DNA of 64,000 nt from Chryseobacterium sp. c4a (lineage in GTDB: Bacteria > Bacteroidota > Bacteroidia > Flavobacteriales > Weeksellaceae). The translations under genes and the position numbers were made by a program. Where the stretch lies: NCBI RefSeq assembly GCF_009900745.1, contig NZ_WXVU01000008.1, positions 1 through 64,000 on the forward strand. The letters run 5' to 3'. The notes under the pieces are model-generated. The model ran no database searches. It had not been told where the DNA came from and saw only the letters and a list, made by a program, of their open reading frames with translations. How positions within the stretch are numbered: the first letter of the stretch is position 1; each line of letters opens with the position of its first letter. Positions 27,301 to 35,135 of the stretch are shown here, piece after piece.

Positions 27301-27465
27301 ATAAAGCTGCACCTGTTTTTTGAAAAGAGACACCAATGTTTCTTCCTGTTTGTAGTCCCATCCCGTTGTATTGAAGTCATTTAAAAGTTTTTCTCTATCC
27401 ATTGAAGACAATAGTACAGCCTCTCCCAATGATTGGGAGTCTAATGGTGATGTTAAATTTGACAT
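24358..27465 (-). CDS. NRPS-like single-module enzyme: adenylation, thiolation, thioester-reductase
   Basis: A 1035-residue enzyme with an A-T-R layout, as in Lys2-type and carboxylic-acid-reductase-like proteins. It should activate one carboxylate as an acyl-AMP, load it on a phosphopantetheine arm and release it as aldehyde or alcohol. A domain (about 45-530): YTIYTSGSTGKPKGV (189-203), FDISVWEIW (238-246), YYGPTE (327-332), YRTGDLAKW and catalytic K524 in NGKTD. T domain: FFDIGGNSL with Ser581. R domain (about 665-1035): TGVTGFVG NADP-binding loop and a Y-x-x-x-K site (YVRSKW). Mapped onto GrsA, the pocket reads about D-I-W-F-F-A-Y-V-Y-K, which I cannot match to a known substrate. Residues 20-45 resemble the linker that normally follows a condensation domain, which is absent. 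Confidence 0.9.
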   Translation of the reverse strand: MSNLTSPLDSQSLGEAVLLSSMDREKLLNDFNTTGWDYKQEETLVSLFKKQVQLYPDQIAIVYRDQAMTYKELDQKSNKLANSLIDKGIQKGMFVPLWLNRSLEWVVAVLGIVKTGAAYVPIDPAYPVKRVEYILSDTAAKIMITNHDLGALLSGNKKIEVLQFDTMKDLESFSLQDPDAEIYQNSLAYTIYTSGSTGKPKGVMVEHLAIQHLVTWHNHYFHVDQTSKVTLVAGLAFDISVWEIWSGITSGATLFIAENEERTDVSALVEYFHKNHITHGFVPTVLVPPFIDKTRKYNDLALKYLFTAGEKLKPVLTTELSYELIDYYGPTECTVYATFRKVKEVKGQYVSSIGKPIANAKAYILSESLELLPVGAVGELFIGGDLLAKGYLNNEELTAVKFINNPFRETEKIYRTGDLAKWLPDGNIEFLGRIDNQVKIRGFRVELGEIERTLSQQDNIQEATVITKDTTGSNKYLIAFIVAKPGVEKEVTTIRNLLKEELPGYMIPAQIIFIDKIPLTTNGKTDSQYLKDLADKEAKDLVSFEPPTNETERGIAKIWSAELERPVINITDNFFDIGGNSLLVAVVAVALERSLGVKVYLRDVYQYPVLKQLSEILIARAQEERVAMPEEDVEPYVELQQDVYLAPGTVFAGGFDPKQLENPSTIFLTGVTGFVGIHLLQELLDTTDADIYCLVRAQDDFHAKEKIDRCFKQFAVSQKKEQKERIIPVVGDLVKPFLGLSEDTFKMLAEKTDVIYHSGSSVNFIEPYSYMKAPNVEGLREIIKLAGAERTKCLALLSTISVYSWGHIFTGKKVMLESDDIAQNLMSVSKDIGYVRSKWVMEAIADLAAKEGLPLITYRLGYAMCHSETGASAPYQWWSGLVKNCVEFQSYPALTELREGLITVDYMTQTMAYITRNKEAIGQKFNLIASPETNLTLEDFFGLMKKYYPFTLKDLPYKEWRKQWEDDSKNRLYPLTSLFRDNMHEGLSTVELYQNTYVWDCSNVIKFLDGSGIKEPVFDKKMLDSYLRYLGIPIS

Positions 27466-28092
27466 GATAATGATGTAATTTGGTTAAAAGTCTACTTTTT
27501 CTTATCACTTTTCTGCCAAGCATCTTCTATGCGTGATTAATTTTTAATGTATACCCTACCCTATCATTTAATCAAAGAAATAGGAGATATAATAGAGTAT
27601 ACAAAATGTGCACAATGATAAATTCAACGTGTAATAATAACTTTATAAAAAGTACTTGCAGAGAAAGTTCAGATGATCTGTTTAATGAACAGAACTGTAA
27701 ATAAAGCCTTACTTTATTTATGACTCTCAAAAAGAATCTTTATTCTTTTAATTTCAGTTTTAAAACAAAATTACTTGACTAATGATTTGAATTCAATACC
27801 ATCATATGACTAATGATTCAATATTCAAATTTAACATAATAAATAATATAAAGTGTTACATAATTATCATATCATCCCACACTATATATTAAATTTATGA
27901 AACAACAAATTGAATAACAATAAGATACATTTAAAAACACAACAAGTAAAATATTCATACTATGATAAGACTTTAATTTTTCGGCAAATTATAGAGATCA
28001 AATTTTATGGAAAAAAGGCTCATATCAAGAGAATAGATATATGAATACTCCATTGAATTCTTTAAGATTTTAATTTCATTAATTTTACATCA
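27466..28092. other. Long A+T-rich intergenic region with the A-T-R gene promoter
   Basis: This 627-base gap has no convincing gene. It holds a promoter on the minus strand at 27766-27796 and two copies of a 12-base direct repeat. The promoter implies a 5' leader of about 290 bases for the A-T-R gene. I see no stable long hairpin in the leader. The part from 27830 to 28092 shows only A+T-rich sequence. Confidence 0.6.
27766..27818 (-). promoter_or_regulatory. Promoter and double 12-base repeat upstream of the A-T-R gene
   Basis: On the minus strand TTG (27796-27794), 20 bases, then TAATTTTG (27773-27766) match the Bacteroidota promoter. TGACTAATGATT occurs at 27776-27787 and again at 27807-27818, spaced 31 bases (about three helical turns). 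One copy lies inside the spacer, the other just upstream of -33. This is the layout of a repressor or a helical-phase dependent regulator site. Confidence 0.55.
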
Positions 28093-29628
28093 TTAAGCAT
28101 TCCAAAATTCCCGATCTAAGCTTCTGTATTGTATGGCTTCGGAAATATGATGAGAAAGAATTTTTTCAGATTCTTCAAGATCTGCAATGGTACGTGCTAC
28201 CTTTAAAATTCTGTCATAGGCTCTTGCGGAAAGATTCAGCTTTTCCATAGCTAATTTGATAAGACTGAAAGAAACCTCATCTAATTCACAAAATGCTTCT
28301 ATTTCTTTTGGCCCAATTTGAGCGTTACTACTGATATTAAGATCTTTATATCGTTCATTCTGAATTTCCCTTGCCTTCAAAACCCGTTCCCGGATATCTT
28401 TACTTTTCTCACCTTTCCTTTTCTCTGAAAGTTGCTCAAATTCTACTTTCTGAACTTCAATATGAATATCGATCCTATCTAAAAGCGGCCCGGAAAGTTT
28501 ATTCATATACCGTTGCATTTCATAAACAGAAGAGGTATTGTTGGGATCATCAGGAAAAAAACCGCTTGGACTAGGGTTCATAGAAGCCACCAGCATAAAA
28601 CTCGCAGGATAATTGACGGTAAACCTAGCTCTTGAAATAGTTACTTCACGATCTTCTAAGGGCTGTCTCATCACTTCCAAAACGGTTCGTTTAAATTCAG
28701 GCATTTCATCAAGAAATAAAACCCCATTATGAGCCAGTGAAATTTCCCCGGGTTGAGGATAACTTCCCCCACCAACCAGTGCTACATCGGAAATGGTATG
28801 GTGCGGAGATCTGAAAGGACGAACAGTCATTAATGATGCTTCTGTACCGATCTTCCCTGCTACAGAATGGATTTTTGTAGTTTCAAGAGCCTCTTTCAAC
28901 GTTAATGGCGGGAGTATACTTGGAACTCTTTTGGCCAGCATTGTTTTCCCGCTTCCGGGAGGGCCAATCAGTATAATATTATGTCCACCGGCAGCAGCTA
29001 CTTCCATTGCTCTTTTGGCGGCTTCCTGCCCTTTAACTTCTGAAAAATCAAAGGGAAAATTATTTATTTTTTCATGGAATTCCTTTCGGGTATCCAATAT
29101 AATTCTTTCAATAGCTTTTCCTTCATTAAAGAAATCGATGACCTGCTTTATATTTTCTACTCCATATACCTCAAGATCATTGACAATAGCTGCTTCTCTG
29201 GCATTTTGAATAGGAAGAATAATCCCCTTAACCCCTTCTTCCCTCGCCTGAATCGCAATGGGCAGTACTCCTTTTATGGGCTGTAAGCTACCATCCAACG
29301 AAAGCTCACCCATAATGATATAGTCTTGAATTTTTTCAGCCAGAATCTGATCAGATGCAGTTAAAATACCAATTGCTATACTTAGATCATAGGCAGATCC
29401 TTCTTTTCTAAGGTCAGCAGGAGCCATATTAATTGTAATTTTCTTTCCAGGAATTTTATATCCTACATTCTTCAATGCAGCGGAAATTCTATAACTGCTT
29501 TCTTTGATCGCATTATCAGGAAGTCCTACCAAATGGTATCCAACGCCTCCAGTATCTACATTTACTTCAATCGTTATGGTCTGGGCAGCAACTCCATGAA
29601 TGGCGCTACCATAAATTTTGATCAGCAT
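28093..29628 (-). CDS. comM: YifB/ComM family AAA+ ATPase (Mg-chelatase-like)
   Basis: A 511-residue ATPase. The start at 29628 (MLIKIYGSAIHG) is the family N-terminus; an earlier ATG at 29655 would add nine atypical residues. The N-terminal Lon-like fold (about 1-170; VDTGGVGYHLVGLPDNAIKE) precedes the AAA+ module with Walker A GPPGSGKT (222-229), the ComM-specific PFRSPHHTISDVALVGGG and the Walker B NGVLFLDEMPEF. The C-terminal Mg-chelatase domain ends with LDREFWNA. ComM is a helicase that promotes branch migration during natural transformation. With dprA it is the second transformation-related gene in this window. It appears monocistronic. Confidence 0.93.
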   Translation of the reverse strand: MLIKIYGSAIHGVAAQTITIEVNVDTGGVGYHLVGLPDNAIKESSYRISAALKNVGYKIPGKKITINMAPADLRKEGSAYDLSIAIGILTASDQILAEKIQDYIIMGELSLDGSLQPIKGVLPIAIQAREEGVKGIILPIQNAREAAIVNDLEVYGVENIKQVIDFFNEGKAIERIILDTRKEFHEKINNFPFDFSEVKGQEAAKRAMEVAAAGGHNIILIGPPGSGKTMLAKRVPSILPPLTLKEALETTKIHSVAGKIGTEASLMTVRPFRSPHHTISDVALVGGGSYPQPGEISLAHNGVLFLDEMPEFKRTVLEVMRQPLEDREVTISRARFTVNYPASFMLVASMNPSPSGFFPDDPNNTSSVYEMQRYMNKLSGPLLDRIDIHIEVQKVEFEQLSEKRKGEKSKDIRERVLKAREIQNERYKDLNISSNAQIGPKEIEAFCELDEVSFSLIKLAMEKLNLSARAYDRILKVARTIADLEESEKILSHHISEAIQYRSLDREFWNA

Positions 29629-29836
29629 GTGTATTTTTAAAGTAAATATAATCAATATACTATTTTAAAAATCTGATAGTTACACTGATAATTTTCTACA
29701 GAAAAGAGTTTTTAAGAAAAATAAATACTTTATATTCTCCACAAGTAAGTCTCCTGAAATAAGGGTGGCTCCCAATTCATTTTCTATTACAAATTATCAG
29801 ATTTGAAGATTTGATAAAGGTCAAAAAACATCTATA

Positions 29837-29866
29837 AAAAAACGATGGCAATATCTGCCATCGTTA
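29837..29866 (-). terminator. Terminator of the beta-helix gene
   Basis: ACGATGGCA and TGCCATCGT pair around ATATC; the minus strand continues with seven T's. Confidence 0.85.
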
Positions 29867-29896
29867 CTCTATAAGTTAGATATAAAATATCTTTTA

Positions 29897-31873
29897 TTAT
29901 CTGATATCTTGTACATTTATTGTGGAATTGGATAAAATCTTATCCGGGCCGAAGTTACTATTATTATGAGAATGCAACGTTCTGAATGTACAATAATTCA
30001 TTTGTGGAGATTCTGCAATAATTCCTACTGGCAAAAATGTTGGATCTGCATAATTAGCTAAAATGTTATTTTCACAAATAATTTCGCTTGCTTCACCTTG
30101 GATCATAATATGGCCATACTCTTTATTATTTGCCAAACCTACATTATTAGTCTTATTACCACTAATGATTGCTCGTTTTGTATTTCCTATTTTGATCCCA
30201 TCAGTGCCGGTTCTCAAAATCGCATTATCTGTTATGGTAAGTGAAGTATATTCCAAGATATCAATAGCACTTTGCTGTACTGACTTTAGGTTATTGCTAT
30301 TAATGGTAATATTTTCTTTTTTAAAATTGGTATGATCGTCTGTAATACATGTTTTAACTGTTTCAATGTAATTTCCTTCAATAGTTACGTTATCAGCTCC
30401 TTTTCTAATCTTAATTCCGTCTCCATTTCCAACCATTTCAAGGTCACTGATTTTTACATTATGTACTTTATACAAATCAACCAGAGGAGCGTCAAATGCA
30501 TTTTCAATCCTACCATTTCTTACTTTAACCCCATTTGCTCCTTCAATAAAGATTTGCGATGCTTTATTTCCTGAAGATGCCAGGTTTTGTACATTGATAT
30601 TAAAGATCGTATGAGAATACTCATCTCCTTCTGTTTTACACGCAAAGCCATCAAGACCATTATTTCTTGTTGCCAAATTCAAAATATTAACATCGGATAC
30701 TCCAGCAGTTGCATCCGGAGTTGTTATCAGTAATCCATAACCATTGTTCTGATCACAAATACAATTCACTATGTTTACATTCCTAACTTTTTGATTTTTA
30801 TTGGGTTCTATATCTATTCCTGTTTCCGGGATAGTTCCGCTAGTTTTAATAAACTGGCTATCTACCACGTTAACACTGTCACAATCTATGATTGAAAGGC
30901 CTTGTCTACGGTTATCAAGACAAATAACATTTTTAATATTCCCATTATAGGAATCTTTGATATAGATACCATCTCCCCAACATTCTGAAATCTCTACATT
31001 TTCTATAATGAAATTACGAGCTTCAAGTACCTTAATACCAAATCCCCATTCTCCGAGATCAAGGTTGTTTACACTTTCATATTTAATGGAACCATCAGTC
31101 ATTTCAATCAGAATATTTTCCTTATAATCTATATTACAATAAGATGGCTTTTTATCCGGAGTTATCTTTTCACATGGTACATTCGGATATACCCATGGTT
31201 TCACTCCACCTGAGATTCCAGCTTTTTTCACTTTCAAAGGCGTATTATTTACATAAACATAATCACCCACCTGATAGGATTCATTAGGTTTCCAAATTTT
31301 GTAATAACTTTCATTTTCAGCCTTAAAACTATATTTATTACCTTTAATTTTCCCACCATTCAACGTTGTGTTTACTGTTCTGTAAAAGGAGATTAATTCA
31401 TATTCAGGGTATTTTCCTGGAAGTGCTTCAACTCTGCCATTCAAATAATAATTGGTATCACTTTGAAGCTGAATTTTTTCATATTTATCTACATCAATCT
31501 TATACAGACCCGAAAGAATAATATTTTTAATATTCATAGCGCGTAACCTTACCAGAGCTATATTGACTTTTTTAATTTCTTCGGGAATACCATCACCTTT
31601 AATACCACAATAAGCAAGATCCACAGTATCTCCAAATGCTGCTTCCAATTTGTATTGCCCATTGTTGGTAAGTTTAATAATACTGAAATGATCCTCTGAA
31701 ACAGCTGTTTCCGATAAATAATAGATAACAGGTTTATCATAAGGAATTCCCGGATAATATCCCATTAGCTGAACATATTGTGGTTTTTTATCTTCAAAAG
31801 ATGTTATGAGTTCTGAAATCTCAGCTACACTTAGATTCTGTAACTCGTTCATTGAATTTTTAATGATTGCCAT
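29897..31873 (-). CDS. Right-handed beta-helix repeat protein, tail-spike-like
   Basis: A 658-residue protein. From about residue 280 to 640 it is a right-handed parallel beta-helix of about 16 turns with repeating N/I/V positions (NVEISECWGDGIYIKDS, NVNIVNCICDQNNGYGLLI), the fold of polysaccharide lyases and phage tail spikes. The segment VDLAYCGIKGDG (84-95) resembles the entry motif of pectate-lyase-3 proteins. An insertion at about 190-230 (YKIWKPNESYQVGDYVYVNN) looks like a CBM5/12 carbohydrate-binding module. No signal peptide is present, and the N-terminus (MAIIKNSMNELQNLSV) is soluble, so export by Sec is unlikely. Substrate and role are unknown. No phage genes lie nearby. Confidence 0.75.
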   Translation of the reverse strand: MAIIKNSMNELQNLSVAEISELITSFEDKKPQYVQLMGYYPGIPYDKPVIYYLSETAVSEDHFSIIKLTNNGQYKLEAAFGDTVDLAYCGIKGDGIPEEIKKVNIALVRLRAMNIKNIILSGLYKIDVDKYEKIQLQSDTNYYLNGRVEALPGKYPEYELISFYRTVNTTLNGGKIKGNKYSFKAENESYYKIWKPNESYQVGDYVYVNNTPLKVKKAGISGGVKPWVYPNVPCEKITPDKKPSYCNIDYKENILIEMTDGSIKYESVNNLDLGEWGFGIKVLEARNFIIENVEISECWGDGIYIKDSYNGNIKNVICLDNRRQGLSIIDCDSVNVVDSQFIKTSGTIPETGIDIEPNKNQKVRNVNIVNCICDQNNGYGLLITTPDATAGVSDVNILNLATRNNGLDGFACKTEGDEYSHTIFNINVQNLASSGNKASQIFIEGANGVKVRNGRIENAFDAPLVDLYKVHNVKISDLEMVGNGDGIKIRKGADNVTIEGNYIETVKTCITDDHTNFKKENITINSNNLKSVQQSAIDILEYTSLTITDNAILRTGTDGIKIGNTKRAIISGNKTNNVGLANNKEYGHIMIQGEASEIICENNILANYADPTFLPVGIIAESPQMNYCTFRTLHSHNNSNFGPDKILSNSTINVQDIR

Positions 31874-31904
31874 TGTACTTTATGATTTTGGTTTTAATTG
31901 TCTT

Positions 31905-31912
31905 CAAAAGTA
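31905..31912 (-). promoter_or_regulatory. -7 box of the beta-helix gene
   Basis: The minus strand reads TACTTTTG, an exact TAnnTTTG match, 31 bases before the ATG at 31873. No TTG at the ideal -33 spacing. Confidence 0.4.
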
Positions 31913-31963
31913 CAAAGGCATAACGCCAAAAGACGACGTATTATAAATATAATGACTTTTATT

Positions 31964-32515
31964 TTACCCTAATCCTAAAAGCTCTTTTCCATCAAATATC
32001 CACTTCCCATTCCTTTGTTTAAAAAAATAAATTTCAACCTTGGAGCCTCCTCCACGGTTCTTTACAACAGTAATCGTTGCAAACTTTCCAGATTGATCCA
32101 TTAGGCAATTTAGGAGCTCAATATGTACAATATTATCTGGTTTGGGAATCTCTTTAACCAAGTTAATAGGATAATTATCAACAGAGTTCATCGGAATATG
32201 GGTGATCCCAAAGTATAAAGGTTCAAATTTTTCCTGTTTTAGTTTAAATTTCTCTTTAAATAAGGAAATGGCCTCTTGTAAATACATCGTTCCGATTCCT
32301 GCATATAGATGAACAGCTATGCTATCACTCTTTCCTCTATTTTGAGGGATTTTTGACATATCAAAATATGAAATATTATCCATCAAAACCGTAAAGTTCT
32401 GATCAATAATACGAGCTGCAACATGCTCGTTATTCTTTTGTTCATCTTTGCATGAGAACATGAGCAAAATAAAAAATATAAACTTGAACTTTCCTATCCT
32501 ATTCAACAACATCAT
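31964..32515 (-). CDS. Lipoprotein of unknown function
   Basis: A 183-residue lipoprotein: signal peptide with lipobox LMFSC, acylated Cys22. The body is mixed, with one helix-rich stretch (GIGTMYLQEAISLFKEKFKL) and a strand-rich C-terminus (KVEIYFFKQRNGKWIFDGK) that could be an NTF2-like end. No family recognised. It is divergent from the Fnr-site-controlled antiporter gene and precedes the beta-helix gene by 90 bases on the same strand, without evidence for a shared message. Confidence 0.65.
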   Translation of the reverse strand: MMLLNRIGKFKFIFFILLMFSCKDEQKNNEHVAARIIDQNFTVLMDNISYFDMSKIPQNRGKSDSIAVHLYAGIGTMYLQEAISLFKEKFKLKQEKFEPLYFGITHIPMNSVDNYPINLVKEIPKPDNIVHIELLNCLMDQSGKFATITVVKNRGGGSKVEIYFFKQRNGKWIFDGKELLGLG

Positions 32516-32617
32516 TGATTATTTATGTTAATTGCAATATATCAGATTCCCCCAGTACCAACAAACAGATTACGAAATATTTTTCTTAAACAATAACTTT
32601 TTTCCATCAGTCGTTTT

Positions 32618-32661
32618 TTGACTCAGATCAAAGTTTTGCCTTTTGCAGCATTATAATTTTG
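32618..32661 (+). promoter_or_regulatory. Crp/Fnr-type site and promoter of the CPA1 antiporter gene
   Basis: TTGACTCAGATCAA (32618-32631, palindromic except one pair) is centred 36.5 bases before the G of the -7 box TAATTTTG (32654-32661). The centre lies near -43 from the expected start of transcription, the position of class II Crp/Fnr activation. GTTTT follows the site where a -33 TTG would be. Confidence 0.7.
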
Positions 32662-32679
32662 CAGCGTAATAAAAAACTC

Positions 32680-34278
32680 ATGGCAGAACTTGAAAAAATT
32701 ATATGGATTTCTATTATTCTGATTATCATTATTTCGGTAAAAGAAAAACTTAAACTAGCACTTCCCCTTTTACTTTTATTGGCTGGACTTATTTTAAGCC
32801 TTACAAGATTGGTTCCTTCTATTGATATGAGCCCCGAAATGATTTTCTATGTGGTTTTACCACCCATCTTATTTGATGCCGCATGGAATACTTCGATTCC
32901 GGAATTTAAAAAAGAATTTTCCAAGATTTCCCTTTTAGCTGTAGGATTAGTGTTCCTTACAACTACTATTATTGCATTGATTGCTCATAGTATCATTCCA
33001 GGTTTTACATGGCCGCTGGCTTTTATTTTAGGAGCCATTATTTCGCCACCTGATGCTGTAGCTGCTACCAGTATTACAAAAGGACTTCCTTTACCTAAAA
33101 AATTAGTTACCATACTTGAAGGGGAAAGCCTGTTGAATGATGCTTCTGCTCTTATTGCCTATAAATGTGCCTTGATAGCTATCATGAGCGGAGTTTTTTC
33201 TTTTTGGAATGCAGGATTTCAATTTGTAACCATCAGTTTAGGGGGGATTATCGTTGGGCTTATCATAGGCTATGCTTTTTTGAAACTGCACAGATTTTTG
33301 AACGGAAACAGCAACACAGAGACATTTGTCATCATTTTATTACCATTTGCAACGTATAGCATGGCTGAACATTTAGAATGCTCCGGAGTACTTGCCGTTG
33401 TGGTATTAGGAATGTTTCTGTCATGGAATTCTTTTCCTCTTTTCAGTGCCAACAGCAGAATACAAATGAGTAACTTCTGGGATGTCATTGTATTCGTACT
33501 CAACGGACTGGTATTTCTAATCCTGGGTATGCAGCTTCCTCAGATCATTGCAGATATTCCACATGCTGAGATCCCCGTTTTAATTCTGTACGGCCTTCTT
33601 ATTTTCGGAGTTCTTATCATGATCAGGTTGTTCGTCATTTTTACATTTCCTTTATTTTCAGGGAATAAAGTAACAAAAGAAACAGGCTTCTTTTCGCAGA
33701 CAAAAAAGGAATACATCATCTTATCATGGTCAGGAATGAGAGGTGTAGTATCCTTAGCTGCAGCATTAGCAATGCCTTTACAAGATAATGATGGAGTGGT
33801 GATATCCCAAAGAAGTACTATCCTCTTTATCACATTTGTTGTGATTATTTTCACATTATTAATACAAGGGCTGACTTTACCTAATCTCATCAAACTTATA
33901 AAACCTACTGAAGAGGATGAAAAGAATGAAAAAGAATTGAATATTCTCTTAATTGATCAATCACTCTCTTTCCTGGAAAATAAAAAGTGGGATCACTCCA
34001 TCGCTGAAGGGATTGTTTCGGGAATGATTGAAAAATTAAAAAAAGAAGAAACTGAGTTATTCCATGTGGAAACTTCCGAACCTGTCGACAGAGTAGAATG
34101 GCGGAAGAACTATTTCAATATTGAACTTCAATTGATAGAGTTTCAACGCAAAGAACTTATCAAAAATTATTACAAAGGTGAATATTCACTTGAAGTAATC
34201 CGCAAAAAGGAATGGGAATTAGACTTTTGGGCGACTACTGTTTATCATGAAATGGAAACATTGGAATTTAAAAATTAG
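32680..34278 (+). CDS. CPA1-type Na+/H+ antiporter with long cytoplasmic tail
   Basis: A 532-residue antiporter. The start at 32680 (MAELEKIIW) is preferred to a TTG at 32659, which lies within the -7 promoter box. The ion site ISPPDAVA (121-128) and partner motif GESLLND (148-154) are present, and WSGMRGVVSLAAALAMP near 352 is the conserved arginine segment. About 12 membrane spans are followed by a soluble tail of about 120 residues (from TEEDEKNEKELN) typical of NhaP-like or YjcE-like proteins and absent in the paralogue at 15846. Its own Crp/Fnr-type site makes it the first unit of the proposed regulon. Confidence 0.9.
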   Translation: MAELEKIIWISIILIIIISVKEKLKLALPLLLLLAGLILSLTRLVPSIDMSPEMIFYVVLPPILFDAAWNTSIPEFKKEFSKISLLAVGLVFLTTTIIALIAHSIIPGFTWPLAFILGAIISPPDAVAATSITKGLPLPKKLVTILEGESLLNDASALIAYKCALIAIMSGVFSFWNAGFQFVTISLGGIIVGLIIGYAFLKLHRFLNGNSNTETFVIILLPFATYSMAEHLECSGVLAVVVLGMFLSWNSFPLFSANSRIQMSNFWDVIVFVLNGLVFLILGMQLPQIIADIPHAEIPVLILYGLLIFGVLIMIRLFVIFTFPLFSGNKVTKETGFFSQTKKEYIILSWSGMRGVVSLAAALAMPLQDNDGVVISQRSTILFITFVVIIFTLLIQGLTLPNLIKLIKPTEEDEKNEKELNILLIDQSLSFLENKKWDHSIAEGIVSGMIEKLKKEETELFHVETSEPVDRVEWRKNYFNIELQLIEFQRKELIKNYYKGEYSLEVIRKKEWELDFWATTVYHEMETLEFKN

Positions 34279-34294
34279 GATGATCCTTTCTTTT

Positions 34295-34338
34295 TTGACC
34301 TAAGTCAAAGTTTTTCATTCCTCACATGTCCAATTTTG
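34295..34338 (+). promoter_or_regulatory. Crp/Fnr-type site and promoter of ribB-SIP
   Basis: TTGACCTAAGTCAA (34295-34308; both five-base arms pair perfectly) is centred 36.5 bases before the G of CAATTTTG (34331-34338), one base off the -7 consensus. AGTTTT follows as in the other two sites. Transcription should start near 34345, with a leader of about 100 bases. Confidence 0.7.
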
Positions 34339-34447
34339 CATTATTAATTTGAATTACGGGTTGAGGATTATCAAATCACTCACCATTATACAACTACAAA
34401 GAAACAGATAACCCATTGGGTACTCTACACAATTTAAAAATTTATTT

Positions 34448-35122
34448 ATGGAAAATATGTTAAAAATATTTGGCGCAAATTCCAAAACACGAGTTGAAAA
34501 TGCAATAGAAGAATTGCAAGTTGGCAAAGGTGTACTCCTTATCGATAATGAAGACAGAGAAAATGAAGGAGACCTTATATTTTCTGCGGAACATATAAAC
34601 GAAGAAGATATGATTCAAATGATCCGATATTGCAGCGGTGTAGTTTGTCTGTGCCTTACTCATGAAAAAGCTGATGAATTGGAACTTCCATATATGGTAA
34701 ATGATAATTCAAGTCCGTATCAAACGCCTTTTACTGTTTCAGTAGATGCTAGAAAAGGAGCTACAACTGGGTTATCAGCAGCAGACAGAATTGCAACAGT
34801 AAAAGCAGCCTTTGCTGAAGATGCACAACCTGAAGACCTGGTTCGTCCCGGCCATATATTTCCTTTAAGAGCACACAATGATGGTGTATTGGGAAGAAAC
34901 GGACATACAGAAGGAAGTATAGACCTTATGCGCCTGGCAGGATTAAAACCAATGTCTGTTCTATGTGAACTGATGAATGATGATGGAACGATGTCCCGAT
35001 TTCCACAGATTGTAGTTTTTGCATTAAAGCATGATTTGATGGTTTTATCCATAGAAGATATCATCGAATATCGACAAAAACATACTTCAGATAATTTATT
35101 AAAAATAAATGTCTTACAATAA
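34448..35122 (+). CDS. ribB: 3,4-dihydroxy-2-butanone 4-phosphate synthase
   Basis: RibB converts ribulose 5-phosphate to the four-carbon precursor of riboflavin. This 224-residue protein is the single-domain form (no GTP cyclohydrolase II fusion). The metal and catalytic motif [11 protein letters not shown] (33-43) is intact, as are [29 protein letters not shown] and [14 protein letters not shown]. Length fits RibB. It is controlled by a Crp/Fnr-type promoter and followed after 13 bases by a siderophore-interacting flavoreductase gene. I infer an extra, regulated copy that feeds flavin to that partner; a bifunctional ribBA elsewhere in the genome is possible. Confidence 0.95.
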   Translation: MENMLKIFGANSKTRVENAIEELQVGKGVLLIDNEDRENEGDLIFSAEHINEEDMIQMIRYCSGVVCLCLTHEKADELELPYMVNDNSSPYQTPFTVSVDARKGATTGLSAADRIATVKAAFAEDAQPEDLVRPGHIFPLRAHNDGVLGRNGHTEGSIDLMRLAGLKPMSVLCELMNDDGTMSRFPQIVVFALKHDLMVLSIEDIIEYRQKHTSDNLLKINVLQ

Positions 35123-35135
35123 AAATTACACCAAA

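Noticed and set aside
27466..28092. Riboswitch in the 290-base leader of the A-T-R gene
   Set aside because: No known aptamer core or stable multi-stem fold was recognised by eye; only A+T-rich sequence.
28793..29286. Plus-strand frames opposite comM
   Set aside because: The comM product has full-length family motifs, including Walker A and B, so the opposite frames are shadows.
29897..31873. Beta-helix gene as part of a prophage
   Set aside because: No capsid, terminase, integrase, lysis or tail genes are found within 30 kb on either side.
32659..32679. TTG start for the CPA1 antiporter
   Set aside because: It overlaps the -7 promoter box; the ATG at 32680 gives the normal N-terminus.
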